Assembly (NCBI RefSeq): GCF_003020115.1
Contig: NZ_PYFX01000012.1
Location: 62,001-126,000 of the forward strand
Length of the DNA: 64,000 nt
Direction of reading: 5' to 3'
Source of the DNA: Bradyrhizobium sp. MOS002
GTDB taxonomy: Bacteria; Pseudomonadota; Alphaproteobacteria; Rhizobiales; Xanthobacteraceae
How positions within the stretch are numbered: the stretch's first letter is position 1; every line of letters starts with the position of its first letter. The translations under genes were made by a program, and so were the position numbers. Shown piece by piece: positions 1 through 8,992 of this stretch. Under the pieces are notes generated by a model. It worked only from the letters and a program-made list of their open reading frames with translations. It searched no databases and was not told the DNA's origin.

Positions 1-2
1 AT

Positions 3-335
3 GTGGCCGGGGGCGACGGCATGCGGCTGATAGCCCATGCCTATACCCGCTATCTCGGGGACCTCAGCGGGGGGCAGATCCTGCAGCGATTGCTGGCGCG
101 CACGCTGGAGCTTCGCCCTTCAGAGCTGGCCTTCTACGATTTTCCGCGCTTTTCCGATCTGGACATGTTGAAGGCCGACTATCGCAAAGCGCTCGACGAG
201 GCCGCTGCACTTTCGTCCGATCCGCAGGCCGTGGTGGAGGAAGGTGCAATCGCCTTTTCCATGAATATCGACCTCTCCTGCGCCGTCGAGGCTGCGGTGC
301 CGCATGGGTCGGCCACGGTCGCCGCCGTGGAGTAG
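3..335 (+). CDS. hmuO: Heme oxygenase, C-terminal part (5' end outside window)
   Basis: The visible 110 residues are the C-terminal part of a heme oxygenase, which opens heme to biliverdin IXalpha. The motif YTRYLGDLSGGQIL is the distal-helix signature of the family, whose glycines flex over the heme. Full-length bacterial enzymes are about 200 residues, so the N-terminal half with the proximal histidine lies before position 1. The GTG at position 3 is only the first possible start codon in the window and is not the real start. It converges on the bacteriophytochrome gene 19 bases away, so its likely job here is to make the biliverdin chromophore for that photoreceptor. That link is inferred from position. 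Confidence 0.85.
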   Translation: MAGGDGMRLIAHAYTRYLGDLSGGQILQRLLARTLELRPSELAFYDFPRFSDLDMLKADYRKALDEAAALSSDPQAVVEEGAIAFSMNIDLSCAVEAAVPHGSATVAAVE

Positions 336-354
336 GTTGGCCACGCGTGCAGAT

Positions 355-2604
355 TCAGGCCTTCGGCTTGCCGCCGCCCGACGTCCGCGACGCATGCCAG
401 ATCAGATGCTCCAGCACTTCAGCAGTGCGCAGCGTCGAATTGCGGACGCTCTCGAGCATCTCGGCGATCCGGCCGGTTTCCACACCATAGGTGATTTCGA
501 GCGCGGCGAGCTGGGCGTTCTCGATCACCGACGACAGCAGGTTCTGGTAGACGAGATCGGTCTTGGAATCGAGACGGACGCTGCTGATCCGATTGCTCTG
601 AACGATGCCTTCCTGGAAACGGCTGCGCGCGCTCTCGGCGGCCTTTCGGTCGGTGATATCGGAGAAGATCAGCACGAAGCCGAGCACCCGGTCCCGCGAC
701 GGATGCACCGGATCAGCCCTGATCATCAACGGCTTTTCCCGGTTGCCTTCGCTGCGCAACAGCAACTCGCCGCGCCACGGGCGATGGTGACGGATGAGCT
801 CCGCAACATCGCGGAGGAAACGGTCCGATTGTTGAAAAGCTCCGGCCAGTTCATCCAGCCGGCCGAACGCGGAATGATCCTTCGGCAGCAACGTCTTGAA
901 CGCCTCGTTCATCAGCAGAATCTTGCCGTCGATATCGGCGATGATCACCGGCTGCTCGGACACGCGCACCTGGCGACTGAACTGTTCGAGCTGGTCCTGG
1001 ACGATGAGCGTGCGCACCGCGCGGAATTGCAGGACAATGTCCGCTACCGACTGACCGATCAGGCGCGCGGCGGCAAGATCGGCGGGCGTCCAAGGGTCGG
1101 ACGTTCCCTCTACCTGCTGATGCCACTGCGCGAACGACCGGCGTGGCGACAAATCCGAGGGGCTGTTGCCGATCACGAACGGCTTCAACGGATCGCCACC
1201 CCAGGTCACCGTGCGGATGCGCTCCGGCCGGAACCAGATCAGGTACTCGCCGGGATTGCTGGAGATCGGCGTCACCGCGATGCCGCTCGCGACCTTCGTG
1301 ATCCCCGCGAATTGCGGAAGGTCCAGCCCGAGCGATGCCGTCGCCACCACAGACCGATCGCGATGCGTGTCCAGCCACGCGCCGATCTCCCTGATTTCCT
1401 GTGTCCCCGGAACCTCACCGGTCGAAATGATCTGGCCTTCATAAATCAGAGCGCTTCCGCTCGCCCCGAGCGGCTGCAGGATCGATTGCGAGCTATCGAA
1501 GATCGCGCCTCGCCAGTCGCCTTCGCGCGACATCGCTTCGATCATTCGCTGCTCGAGCCGTTGCACGAAGATCTCTGACTGGCTTTGCGCAAAGCTCTCG
1601 AGCGCCGCGATGCGTGTCGCGATCGCCTCGGCAAGCAGTTCGCAAACGGCCCGCAATTCAAAATGGATGAAGCGCGGCTCGTAATGATGACAGGCGACGA
1701 GGCCCCACAGCTTTCCGCCGACCACCAGCGAGATCACCAGGGTCGCGCCCACACCCATATTCTTCAGGTACTGAAGGTGAATCGGCGACATGCTGCGCAG
1801 GAAGCAGACCGACATGTCCAGATCCCGTCCGGTGATCGGCGACAGCCGGGGCTGCAGCGGGACGGGCTGATAGTTTACATCCACGAGCACGCGGACTCGC
1901 GTACGCTCATAGAGCCGCCGCGCCATCTGCGGGATATCGGTCGCAGGATAGCGATTGCCCAGATACGCCTCGAGCTCCGGCTTGCGGCGCTCCGAAAATA
2001 CTTCGCCGTGGCCCTCGTCATCGAAACGGTAGACCATCACCCGGTCGTAGCCGGTACGATCCTGAAACAAGGTCGCGGCCTCTTCGCATAGTGCGCGAAT
2101 CGAGGAGGCGGTGCGTATCTTCTCGAGCGCCTTGGCGATGTACCTGGTCAAATCGACCGACGGTCCGGCCCGCTCCAGCTCGATGACCAGTCCTCCTTCG
2201 GGCGGACGATGCAAAAGCCCGTCATATTCGGCGCCGGGGCTTCCGATCCTGCAGCGCACCGCGATCGGCATTCCCTGGGCGGTCGGGTCGAGGTGCGGGA
2301 GAATTCGGACGAGCAGGTCGCCGTCGAGATCCGCGAGCGCCATGCCGTCGACTTGCTTCAGATTGAGAAATGCCGCGGCATTGGCGCTGGCCTGCACGAC
2401 ACGGTGATCTGGCTCGCTGACGACCAACAGGGCGCCGTGGGGCTGAATCGAGCCCGCGAGATGGATCTCTTCCCGTTCGCAGTTCGAAAGGTCGGCTTTT
2501 CCGAATGCTGGTGTAGCGAGCGAGTGCAGCGCCAACTCAGTCCTCTGGGGTTTCCTCGGCGTCCGGCTCTTTGTCGTCCAGGCCGTAACGATTGAGCTTT
2601 GCAT
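355..2604 (-). CDS. bphP: Bacteriophytochrome (PAS-GAF-PHY-PAS, no histidine kinase)
   Basis: Red/far-red photoreceptor of 749 residues. Cys42, in CEREEIHLAGSIQPHG of the N-terminal PAS domain, is at the biliverdin-attachment position. The GAF domain has PATDIP (220-225) and His276; the PHY domain has WFRPE (457-461) and the tongue motif PRRSF (487-491). A further PAS domain spans roughly 545-670 and the tail is helical. No H-box or ATP-binding motifs are visible, so it is not a two-component kinase. Known relatives in Bradyrhizobium and Rhodopseudomonas work by binding PpsR2. The gene overlaps the 3' end of ppsR. The ATG at 2604 lies inside ppsR; a TTG at 2535, one base after the ppsR stop (TGAGTTG), is an alternative that still keeps the cysteine. 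Confidence 0.95.
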   Translation of the reverse strand: MQSSIVTAWTTKSRTPRKPQRTELALHSLATPAFGKADLSNCEREEIHLAGSIQPHGALLVVSEPDHRVVQASANAAAFLNLKQVDGMALADLDGDLLVRILPHLDPTAQGMPIAVRCRIGSPGAEYDGLLHRPPEGGLVIELERAGPSVDLTRYIAKALEKIRTASSIRALCEEAATLFQDRTGYDRVMVYRFDDEGHGEVFSERRKPELEAYLGNRYPATDIPQMARRLYERTRVRVLVDVNYQPVPLQPRLSPITGRDLDMSVCFLRSMSPIHLQYLKNMGVGATLVISLVVGGKLWGLVACHHYEPRFIHFELRAVCELLAEAIATRIAALESFAQSQSEIFVQRLEQRMIEAMSREGDWRGAIFDSSQSILQPLGASGSALIYEGQIISTGEVPGTQEIREIGAWLDTHRDRSVVATASLGLDLPQFAGITKVASGIAVTPISSNPGEYLIWFRPERIRTVTWGGDPLKPFVIGNSPSDLSPRRSFAQWHQQVEGTSDPWTPADLAAARLIGQSVADIVLQFRAVRTLIVQDQLEQFSRQVRVSEQPVIIADIDGKILLMNEAFKTLLPKDHSAFGRLDELAGAFQQSDRFLRDVAELIRHHRPWRGELLLRSEGNREKPLMIRADPVHPSRDRVLGFVLIFSDITDRKAAESARSRFQEGIVQSNRISSVRLDSKTDLVYQNLLSSVIENAQLAALEITYGVETGRIAEMLESVRNSTLRTAEVLEHLIWHASRTSGGGKPKA

Positions 2605-3910
2605 AAAGGCTCTGGCGGCTCAATCCCAGAAGTTCAGCCGTCGCCGTCCGGTTGCCGCCCGCAAGCTCGAGCGCCTGCTTCACATAGTGCTGTTCGACCA
2701 CGCCAACCGTATTCTTGACGAGCTGGCGCAGCGACGATTTCCCGATTTGCTCGCTCATCGAGCCCAGCGCGGTGCGCAGAAAATCACTCTCGCTGCCCGA
2801 CGGCAGGCGACGGGCTACATTGCGAATCAGCACGCCGATCTGATCCGGCTCGCCCTCTCCGGTCCCGGCCGATATCTCGACCTCGGTCTCGGTACCGAGC
2901 TCGCCGCGAACCGACGTCGTGAACAGCCGCACGGTCTTGTGCCGCTGGATGTTCGAAAGGAGTGCATTCAGATCGGCGCCCGGCTGCCAGAGCCACCGAC
3001 CAAGCGATTCCCCGATTGCGGACCCCTTCGAACCGAGCTGCACCAGATCGAGGAAGGCCTGATTGGCGTGGCGAATGATACCGGTCTCGTCGAGCGCCAC
3101 GAATCCGTCCGGCAGATGCTCGACCAACTCCTCGATGGTCGAAGGCTCGCCCTTCTCCGTCGAAGCCGACAGCTCGGTTGCCGCGGTGAATTGCAGCAGA
3201 AATACGTGGCCGGGCTCCGCCGTCATCAGCGAGCCCCGCAGCATCCAGGGCCTCGCTTCAGGGCCAAGATGCACAAGGATGCTCAGCGCCTTGCCGCGCT
3301 CGCGGATGCGCGCCAGCACTTCGCGAACCGCGTCGCGGTCCTCAGCGGCGATGTCATGCAGCAGCTCGCGTCCCGCGATGTCCTCATTGCGGCGACGCGG
3401 CGAATTCAGCGCCTCGATCGCAGTACGGTTGGCTTCCAGGATCCGCAAATTGGCGGCCGACACGATCAAGACGGCTTCGTTGGATGCGTCGAAGACCAGA
3501 CGGTAGCGGGTCTCGATTTCGCGCAGCTTCCAATAGTCGCGCTCCATCGTCTGCTGGGCCGCGATCAGGCGTGACTGCAACTCTGCGACCGCTTGCAGAT
3601 TCTTTCCGATCGCGAGCATCCCGGCACGGCCGCCCAATAGCACCGTGGTGTATTCCATCGGGATTTCGAGACCGCTCGGAAAGCGCTGGTTGATCTGGCG
3701 GAACGCCGAGATGCCGGTGACGCGCGCGTCATCGACCATGCGCTTGACCTTCTCGCCACCCATCTCGCCGGCGACTTCGACCCACGGGCGGCCGAGCCAT
3801 CCGTCGACGCTCTCAGCGCTCATCGACGGAGACAGCGTCGCCTCGCGGATCACACCCTCCATGTCCAGCAAGAGGGTGATGTCGGGCTGTACGGTCGGTA
3901 ATGCGGCCAT
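2537..3910 (-). CDS. ppsR2: PpsR-type transcriptional repressor (PpsR2-like, cysteine-free)
   Basis: Regulator of photosynthesis genes, 457 residues. The N-terminal half contains PAS-like segments and a linker helix with QQTMERDYWKLREIETRYRL. A further PAS segment starts near residue 255, and a Fis-type helix-turn-helix lies near 419-445 (GGNRTATAELLGLSRQSLY). I find no cysteine in the protein, so it cannot use the thiol redox switch described for Rhodobacter PpsR/CrtJ. It is transcribed just ahead of bphP and overlaps it, which fits the known pairing of PpsR2 with a bacteriophytochrome that relieves repression under far-red light. The symbol is assigned from that context and the missing cysteines. 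Confidence 0.92.
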   Translation of the reverse strand: MAALPTVQPDITLLLDMEGVIREATLSPSMSAESVDGWLGRPWVEVAGEMGGEKVKRMVDDARVTGISAFRQINQRFPSGLEIPMEYTTVLLGGRAGMLAIGKNLQAVAELQSRLIAAQQTMERDYWKLREIETRYRLVFDASNEAVLIVSAANLRILEANRTAIEALNSPRRRNEDIAGRELLHDIAAEDRDAVREVLARIRERGKALSILVHLGPEARPWMLRGSLMTAEPGHVFLLQFTAATELSASTEKGEPSTIEELVEHLPDGFVALDETGIIRHANQAFLDLVQLGSKGSAIGESLGRWLWQPGADLNALLSNIQRHKTVRLFTTSVRGELGTETEVEISAGTGEGEPDQIGVLIRNVARRLPSGSESDFLRTALGSMSEQIGKSSLRQLVKNTVGVVEQHYVKQALELAGGNRTATAELLGLSRQSLYAKLNRYGLDDKEPDAEETPED

Positions 3911-4092
3911 TCTGTTATCTGCCGATCATTCTCTGCGGAAGCGTGAAGCTGTCGAAACACCGGCTTTGTACCAATGCACGCGACGTGCCAACGTTGCCTG
4001 ACACTCGGCACCCGAAACTGAGGCCCTATCCGATAGGAATGCGCAGAATCCGGCGCAAAGTCAAGAAACACCTGTGTTTTGAATGTTTTAGT

Positions 4093-4110
4093 TGTCACAT
4101 TTACCTGACA
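4093..4110. promoter_or_regulatory. PpsR-type operator TGT-N12-ACA
   Basis: The sequence TGTCACATTTACCTGACA fits the PpsR/CrtJ palindrome TGT-N12-ACA exactly, and its outer bases extend the dyad (TGTCA/TGACA). It lies between divergent ppsR2 and cycA, 183 bases from the ppsR2 start and 180 from the cycA start, so it could serve either gene, including autoregulation. Confidence 0.7.
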
Positions 4111-4217
4111 CCGGCTGTGGCCGTCCTAGTGAGAAGCTTGCTGATAAAAACATAGCTAGCAGAATCCCTCAGGAACTCGTTTGACGCCGCTCAAAAGAAC
4201 GTCAGGAACCGACAACA

Positions 4218-4247
4218 TTGATTGATATTTATAACCGTCAATATATC
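4218..4247 (+). promoter_or_regulatory. Possible cycA promoter
   Basis: A TTGATT hexamer and a TATATC hexamer are separated by 18 bases inside an AT-rich tract about 45 bases before the cycA start. The same stretch holds an ATTGA-N12-TCAAT inverted repeat (4221-4242) that could be a regulator site. The assignment rests on sequence resemblance only. Confidence 0.3.
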
Positions 4248-4290
4248 CTAACACCCAAATCGAGCCCAAACAGAAGTCAGGGAGAGCAAC

Positions 4291-4725
4291 GTGCCGGTGA
4301 AATCTGCAGTTTTTGCTTGTGTCGCAGCAGCCATTGTCTTTTCGAGCAGTGCGGCTCTGGCGCAGGACGCGGCCAAGGGTGAGCAGATTTTCAAGCAGTG
4401 CATGACCTGCCACCGCATCGGGCCGGATGCCAAGAACCTGGTCGGACCGGTCTTGACCGGCGTCATCGGCCGGCAATCGGGAACGGCGCCTGGCTTCGCC
4501 TATTCGGCGCTCAACAAGGCCGCCGGCGAGAACGGACTGGTCTGGTCCGACGAGCTGATCATGCAGTACCTGCCTGATCCGAATGCATTCCTGAAGAAAT
4601 TCCTCACCGACAAGGGCAAGGCGGATCTCGCGACCGGCTCTACCAAAATGGCGTTCAAGCTCACCGACGAGCAGCAGCGCAAGGACGTCATCGCCTACAT
4701 CAACAAATTCTCCGAGAAGAAATAG
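4291..4725 (+). CDS. cycA: Cytochrome c2
   Basis: Periplasmic electron carrier, 144 residues, that re-reduces the photo-oxidised reaction centre or carries electrons from the cytochrome bc1 complex. A Sec signal peptide of about 24 residues ends at ALAQ-D. The heme-binding motif CMTCH is at 37-41 and the likely sixth ligand is Met120 (STKMAF). It starts with GTG behind AGGGAGAG. The reaction-centre operon here has no pufC, so this soluble cytochrome is the probable direct electron donor (inference). It reads away from ppsR2, with a PpsR-type box in the shared upstream region. Confidence 0.93.
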   Translation: MPVKSAVFACVAAAIVFSSSAALAQDAAKGEQIFKQCMTCHRIGPDAKNLVGPVLTGVIGRQSGTAPGFAYSALNKAAGENGLVWSDELIMQYLPDPNAFLKKFLTDKGKADLATGSTKMAFKLTDEQQRKDVIAYINKFSEKK

Positions 4726-4751
4726 CCAACCGGCGCAGGGCCAGCGCGTGG

Positions 4752-5018
4752 CTAGTTGCGCCACCGCTGGGTGACGTCGGTCAAATGCGCGAGTCCGGCC
4801 GCCGCGAGGAAGAAGCTTGCCAACATCCAGCCGCTGCCGGCGAGGGTTGCGCGCAGAGAGAGCAGAAGAAACAAGCCGGCACACAGATTAGGTAGGAGAT
4901 CGCGTGGCGAGATGCCTCGCCGGACACGCGACCAATATACCAACAAGGCCGTAGCCTCGAGAAAGACCACGACGAGAATGAAATCGACGAGGCGTCCACT
5001 CGCAAACAGATCAGCCAT
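4752..5018 (-). CDS. Small integral membrane protein downstream of tspO
   Basis: Protein of 88 residues with about three hydrophobic segments (roughly 10-28, 42-58 and 62-78) and no recognised domain. It lies 41 bases after the tspO stop on the same strand, as the last gene of the bchG-bchP-tspO run, and converges on cycA with only 26 bases between. Its placement suggests a role tied to pigment or membrane assembly, but nothing in the sequence gives a function. No strong ribosome-binding site is visible before the ATG. Confidence 0.65.
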   Translation of the reverse strand: MADLFASGRLVDFILVVVFLEATALLVYWSRVRRGISPRDLLPNLCAGLFLLLSLRATLAGSGWMLASFFLAAAGLAHLTDVTQRWRN

Positions 5019-5059
5019 ATCGGACGATCACATAGACATCCGATCCTGGCAACCGTTGG

Positions 5060-5548
5060 TCATGCGAAAGGTGCATTGAGGCGGACGACCGTCAGGTTGA
5101 GAAATGCGGCGAACGACACCCACAACAGATAAGGCACCAGATAAAGACTCGCGAGCTTTGCGAAGCGCCAGAACACGATCATCGGCAACAGGATCGAGAG
5201 CCACAGGAACACCACCTCGATCAGCGCCCAATCCGGACGTTTCAGCGCAAAGAACAACGTGCTCCACAACACATTGAAAAATCCGTTCAGGGCAAACAGC
5301 GCGATAACCCATTCCCGTTGCGCGCGGCTCCCGGCGTTGCGCCAGGCATCGACCGCCGAGGCCGTCGCCAGCGCAAAGATCAAGGTCCAGGCGGGACCGA
5401 ACAGCCAGTCCGGTGGCTGCCATGAGGGCTTTTGCAGGCCTTGATACCAGGCCCCGGTATCGGTCAACGTCCCGCCGAGCACCGCAATGAAGATCGCAAC
5501 CGAAGCCGCGATCAGGACGGGCTTCCAGAAATTGCCGCGACTGGCCAT
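5060..5548 (-). CDS. tspO: TspO/MBR tryptophan-rich sensory protein
   Basis: Membrane protein of 162 residues with five hydrophobic segments, related to the mitochondrial benzodiazepine receptor. The family signature is clear: LQKPSWQPPDWLFGPAW in the first loop, a WR motif and a tryptophan-rich core. In Rhodobacter, TspO binds tetrapyrrole intermediates and damps photosynthesis gene expression under oxygen. The ATG overlaps the bchP stop by one base (TAATG), so translation is probably coupled. A longer reading frame extends upstream into bchP but is rejected as overlap. Confidence 0.93.
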   Translation of the reverse strand: MASRGNFWKPVLIAASVAIFIAVLGGTLTDTGAWYQGLQKPSWQPPDWLFGPAWTLIFALATASAVDAWRNAGSRAQREWVIALFALNGFFNVLWSTLFFALKRPDWALIEVVFLWLSILLPMIVFWRFAKLASLYLVPYLLWVSFAAFLNLTVVRLNAPFA

Positions 5549-6744
5549 TACGCCGATGCCAGCCCTGCCATGTGGGCAAGGTTCTTGAAGAAGATGCGCA
5601 CATGGGCGACCGGCTTGGCGCGAACCAGTTCCTTGTTCATATAAGCATCCCACGTCAGCTTCTGGACGTCGCGGTCCCGGCAGATGCTGACGAAGCGTTC
5701 ACGGCGGCGATCGTTGGAGTACCAGTACCACTGCATCACACCGAGAATCCAGAACACGACGCCATGCAGCCGCATGAAGCGCTTCCGCGCATTGCGCAGA
5801 GCCTTGGCGTCCCCGGTCTCCAGGAACTCGTCGACGGCTTCCGCCGACAAGCGTCCGCCAATCATCGCGTAGTAAATGCCCTCACCCGACGCGGGAGCAA
5901 CGACACCCGCTGCATCGCCGGCGAGCAGCACGCTTTGCCCATCATCCCATCGCGGCAGCGGGTGCAGCGGAATCGGCGCGCCTTCGCGGCGGATCGTCTC
6001 GGACGCTCCAAGCCCCGCGGCATCTCGCAGCCCTCCCACGGACTCCCGTAATGAAAATCCCTTGCGGGCGGAACCCGTGCCGACGCTGACGGTGTCGCCA
6101 TGCGGGAAGACCCAGCCGTAGAAGTCGGGAGACACGCTGCCGCGGTAATAGACGTCGCAACGTGCACCGTCGAAGCTGGACGCCGCCGGCGGAGCGCGGA
6201 CGATCTCATGATAGGCAAACACGTAAGGCGGCCGGTCCGCACCGGGCAGACACTGCCGTGCCACGGCCGACAAGGCGCCATCGGCGCCGATCAGCGCGCG
6301 GGTCCGAACGGTCTTTTCCGCCATGGTCCCGTCGACGTAGCGTTCCTCATAATAAACAACGGTCGTGTCGGTTTCATCTCGTTCGAAGCGCTTGAACAGG
6401 CCAGTCCTCCGCTTCGCGCCAGCCTCGGCGGCACGTGTCCGTAGCCATTCGTCAAAGACATCGCGGTCGACCATGCCGACGAAGCCGCCGTCGATCGGCA
6501 TTTCGACCTGCTGGTTCGAGGGCGACACCATTCGGGCGGAGTTGACGCGCGCGACCAACAGGTGATCGGGGATGTCGAAGTCGCGGATCAGCCGCGGCGG
6601 GATCGCGCCACCGCAAGGCTTGATGCGCCCGGCACGGTCGAGCAACAACACGCTCCGCCCGAGCTTTGCAAGATCGTGCGCAGCCGTCGCGCCGGACGGC
6701 CCGCCGCCGATCACCACGACATCGAAAATCTCCGAACTGGTCAT
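5548..6744 (-). CDS. bchP: Geranylgeranyl diphosphate/bacteriochlorophyll reductase
   Basis: FAD-dependent reductase of 398 residues that reduces the geranylgeranyl tail to phytyl. The N-terminal dinucleotide fold is VVVIGGGPSGATAAHDLAKLG, followed by the family motif KPCGGAIP near residue 42; a second FAD motif (LLAGDAAG) lies near 270. The ATG overlaps the stop of the upstream transporter gene by four bases (ATGA) and the stop overlaps tspO, so the genes are tightly coupled. Sequence and neighbours agree on the function. Confidence 0.95.
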   Translation of the reverse strand: MTSSEIFDVVVIGGGPSGATAAHDLAKLGRSVLLLDRAGRIKPCGGAIPPRLIRDFDIPDHLLVARVNSARMVSPSNQQVEMPIDGGFVGMVDRDVFDEWLRTRAAEAGAKRRTGLFKRFERDETDTTVVYYEERYVDGTMAEKTVRTRALIGADGALSAVARQCLPGADRPPYVFAYHEIVRAPPAASSFDGARCDVYYRGSVSPDFYGWVFPHGDTVSVGTGSARKGFSLRESVGGLRDAAGLGASETIRREGAPIPLHPLPRWDDGQSVLLAGDAAGVVAPASGEGIYYAMIGGRLSAEAVDEFLETGDAKALRNARKRFMRLHGVVFWILGVMQWYWYSNDRRRERFVSICRDRDVQKLTWDAYMNKELVRAKPVAHVRIFFKNLAHMAGLASA

Positions 6745-8096
6745 GACCGCGCTCCTTCTGCGATAGCAGCTACCGGCGAATCAAAAAGGCGCTGCTGCAT
6801 CGCAACCTTTGCCGGAGCACGATGAACCCAAACGGCCATCACGGCGGCAACGACGAACAATGCCGCTTCCGATGCGAACACCGCAGAATAGGACAATGCC
6901 ACCGACGTCAGGACATAGCGCGCGACGTCGCTGGCCAGCGTTCCCAGGAATCCACCGATCCCGAACGCGAACGCCTGCGCCGCGCCCCACAGGCCCATGC
7001 GCACACCTTCGCGCTTCTCATCGCCCGCTCCGACCAGCGCCATCATCGAGCCGATCGCCGCCACAGCATAGGCGCCGTTGGTGACGCCGAGCATGAACAC
7101 GGTCTCACGCAACGGCCAGGACGGTCCAACGACCGCCGCTGCCGCCAAACATAACAGCGCGATCGCCGAAGCCAGGCACCCACCGATGGTCCAAATCTGC
7201 AGATTTCCACGAGATCGTGGAAAGATGGCGCCGATCAGCGGCACCAATGCCATGCCGATCAACGTGCCAGCATGCTGGACACCCGAAAGCTTCGTCGTCT
7301 CGCCGGGCGTGAAGCCGAACACCGCGCCGGCGAACGGCTCGAGAATAAGATCTTGTGCGCTATAGGCGAGCATCGAGACAAAGACGAAGATCGCGAATCG
7401 CCGTGATCTTGGTTCGGACCAGACTTCCAGGTAGGCCTCGCGGAAAGACGCCCGGCCCGGCGGCTGCTTGGAGACCGATTTGACCTCGGCAACCGACTCT
7501 CCTTCGACGCCCCACACGCCGATGCAGGTCAGAACCATTGCCGCTGCCGATACCGCTCCCGACACAATGACCAGCCGAGCCGGCGAAAACGGATCGAGCA
7601 AATGGCCTGCGACGCCGGTGGTCACGATAAAGCCTGCAATCATCATCACCCAGACGATGGTCGCGGCCGCCGCGCGGCGGTTGTCGTCGGTGCGCTTCGC
7701 AAGCAGAACCAGCAGCGACGTACCGGCGGCGCCGACCCCGACGCCGATCAGGCAGAAGGCGACCACCGCAAGCGCAATGCCGAACAACGGATGCGTCGTC
7801 ATCCAGGCCGTCGCTACCGCGGCCATTAGTCCGCCGGTTGCGAGCACCGCCATGCCGCCGAGAATCCATGGCGTCCGCCGAGCCCCGAGATCCGAGCCAT
7901 GACCCCATGCCGGCCGGAAGACCTGAAGAGCATAGTGAATGGCGACGAGAGCGCCGGGCAGCATCGCCGGCGTTGCCAGCTCGACCACCATCACCCTGTT
8001 CAGCGTCGACGTCGTCAAGACCACGATCGCACCGAGGCCGGTCTGAACCAGGCCGAGCCTGATGATGCCAAACCACGAGAGCACCGGATTGTTCAT
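6741..8096 (-). CDS. BCD-family major facilitator protein (PucC/LhaA-like)
   Basis: Polytopic membrane protein of 451 residues with about twelve hydrophobic segments. It belongs to the bacteriochlorophyll-delivery branch of the major facilitator superfamily, often annotated as the 44-kDa bacteriochlorophyll synthase subunit or Bch2. The segment FRPAWGHGSDLGARRTPWILGG is typical of PucC and LhaA, which help assemble light-harvesting complexes. It lies between bchG and bchP with a 2-base gap to bchG and a 4-base overlap with bchP. A role in handling pigment between the two enzymes is inferred. Confidence 0.9.
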   Translation of the reverse strand: MNNPVLSWFGIIRLGLVQTGLGAIVVLTTSTLNRVMVVELATPAMLPGALVAIHYALQVFRPAWGHGSDLGARRTPWILGGMAVLATGGLMAAVATAWMTTHPLFGIALAVVAFCLIGVGVGAAGTSLLVLLAKRTDDNRRAAAATIVWVMMIAGFIVTTGVAGHLLDPFSPARLVIVSGAVSAAAMVLTCIGVWGVEGESVAEVKSVSKQPPGRASFREAYLEVWSEPRSRRFAIFVFVSMLAYSAQDLILEPFAGAVFGFTPGETTKLSGVQHAGTLIGMALVPLIGAIFPRSRGNLQIWTIGGCLASAIALLCLAAAAVVGPSWPLRETVFMLGVTNGAYAVAAIGSMMALVGAGDEKREGVRMGLWGAAQAFAFGIGGFLGTLASDVARYVLTSVALSYSAVFASEAALFVVAAVMAVWVHRAPAKVAMQQRLFDSPVAAIAEGARS

Positions 8097-8098
8097 GA

Positions 8099-8992
8099 TC
8101 AGCCCGCTTTCATCGCCGCCAGCGCAAAGGCGCTGATGAGCATGCCGACGACATAACAGCTGATCCCGGTGCCGTTATACCAGGGCGCGCGCTGGCGCGG
8201 GCTCTTCAGAAAATGCACCATCAGAAACAATTGCGCGAGCAGCAACACGGCGACCACCGCCGCATAAAACGGACGCTGCCATGACATCAGGAGTGCCACG
8301 ACCGCAATCTGCGGAACCGCCATCACGAGACAGGCAAACCGTGCAGCATTGCCGACGCCAAGCAGCACCGGAAGCGAGTTGATGCCCATCCGCTTGTCGC
8401 CTTCAACCGACTTGAAGTCATTGAGGGTCATGATGCCGTGAGCGCCGACACTGTAAAGCAGTGCAATCAGAACGATGCGCCAGTCGGGCACGGATGCGCT
8501 CATCACCGCGGCGCCCGTAAACCAGGGCAGACCCTCATAGCAGAGCCCACATGCCGCATTGCCCCACCAGCCGTTCTGCTTGAGGCGGATCGGCGGCGCG
8601 CTATAGGCCCAGGCCAGCACGAGGCCGACGATCGCTGCGACAAAGCCCCAGGTGCCGAGCATCGTCGCAAGTAATAACGACAACGCCGTCCACACGATCG
8701 CGATGTAGAAACCCCAGCGGCCCGGAATGCGTCCGGACGGAATCGGACGGTCGGGCTCGTTGATGGCATCGACATGCCGGTCATACCAGTCGTTGACAGC
8801 CTGGCTGGTGCCGCAGACCATCGGTCCCGCCAGCAGCACGCCGGCGATGATCATCGGCCAACACTCGCCAGGCGAAACGCCCGAGGAGACGATCCCGCAT
8901 CCCAGGGCCCACATCGGCGGAAACCAGGTGATCGGCTTCAGCAGTTCGAGAACGACCGACGGCGCAGGATGACTGACAACGGCACTAGTCAT
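8099..8992 (-). CDS. bchG: Bacteriochlorophyll synthase
   Basis: UbiA-type prenyltransferase of 297 residues with about eight membrane segments. It esterifies bacteriochlorophyllide a with geranylgeranyl diphosphate. The two Asp-rich loops are visible: NDWYDRHVDAINEPDRPIPSG and LNDFKSVEGDKRMGINSLP. The ATG at 8992 was chosen because it precedes the conserved N-terminus (LLKPITWFPPMWA). It overlaps the 3' end of the upstream ppsR by eight bases, which suggests translational coupling to the regulator. Confidence 0.95.
   Translation of the reverse strand: MTSAVVSHPAPSVVLELLKPITWFPPMWALGCGIVSSGVSPGECWPMIIAGVLLAGPMVCGTSQAVNDWYDRHVDAINEPDRPIPSGRIPGRWGFYIAIVWTALSLLLATMLGTWGFVAAIVGLVLAWAYSAPPIRLKQNGWWGNAACGLCYEGLPWFTGAAVMSASVPDWRIVLIALLYSVGAHGIMTLNDFKSVEGDKRMGINSLPVLLGVGNAARFACLVMAVPQIAVVALLMSWQRPFYAAVVAVLLLAQLFLMVHFLKSPRQRAPWYNGTGISCYVVGMLISAFALAAMKAG

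Larger units (their letters stand above)
3911..4290. other. Divergent regulatory region between ppsR2 and cycA
   Basis: 380 bases with no convincing gene. It is more AT-rich than its surroundings and holds one PpsR-type box (4093-4110), an ATTGA-N12-TCAAT inverted repeat (4221-4242) and a possible cycA promoter. Small reading frames here have no recognisable product. Confidence 0.6.

Noticed and set aside
304..1578. Long plus-strand open frame (424 codons) opposite bphP
   Set aside because: It is the antisense shadow of bphP. Residue composition is rich in Arg, His and Pro and matches no family, as expected in GC-rich DNA.
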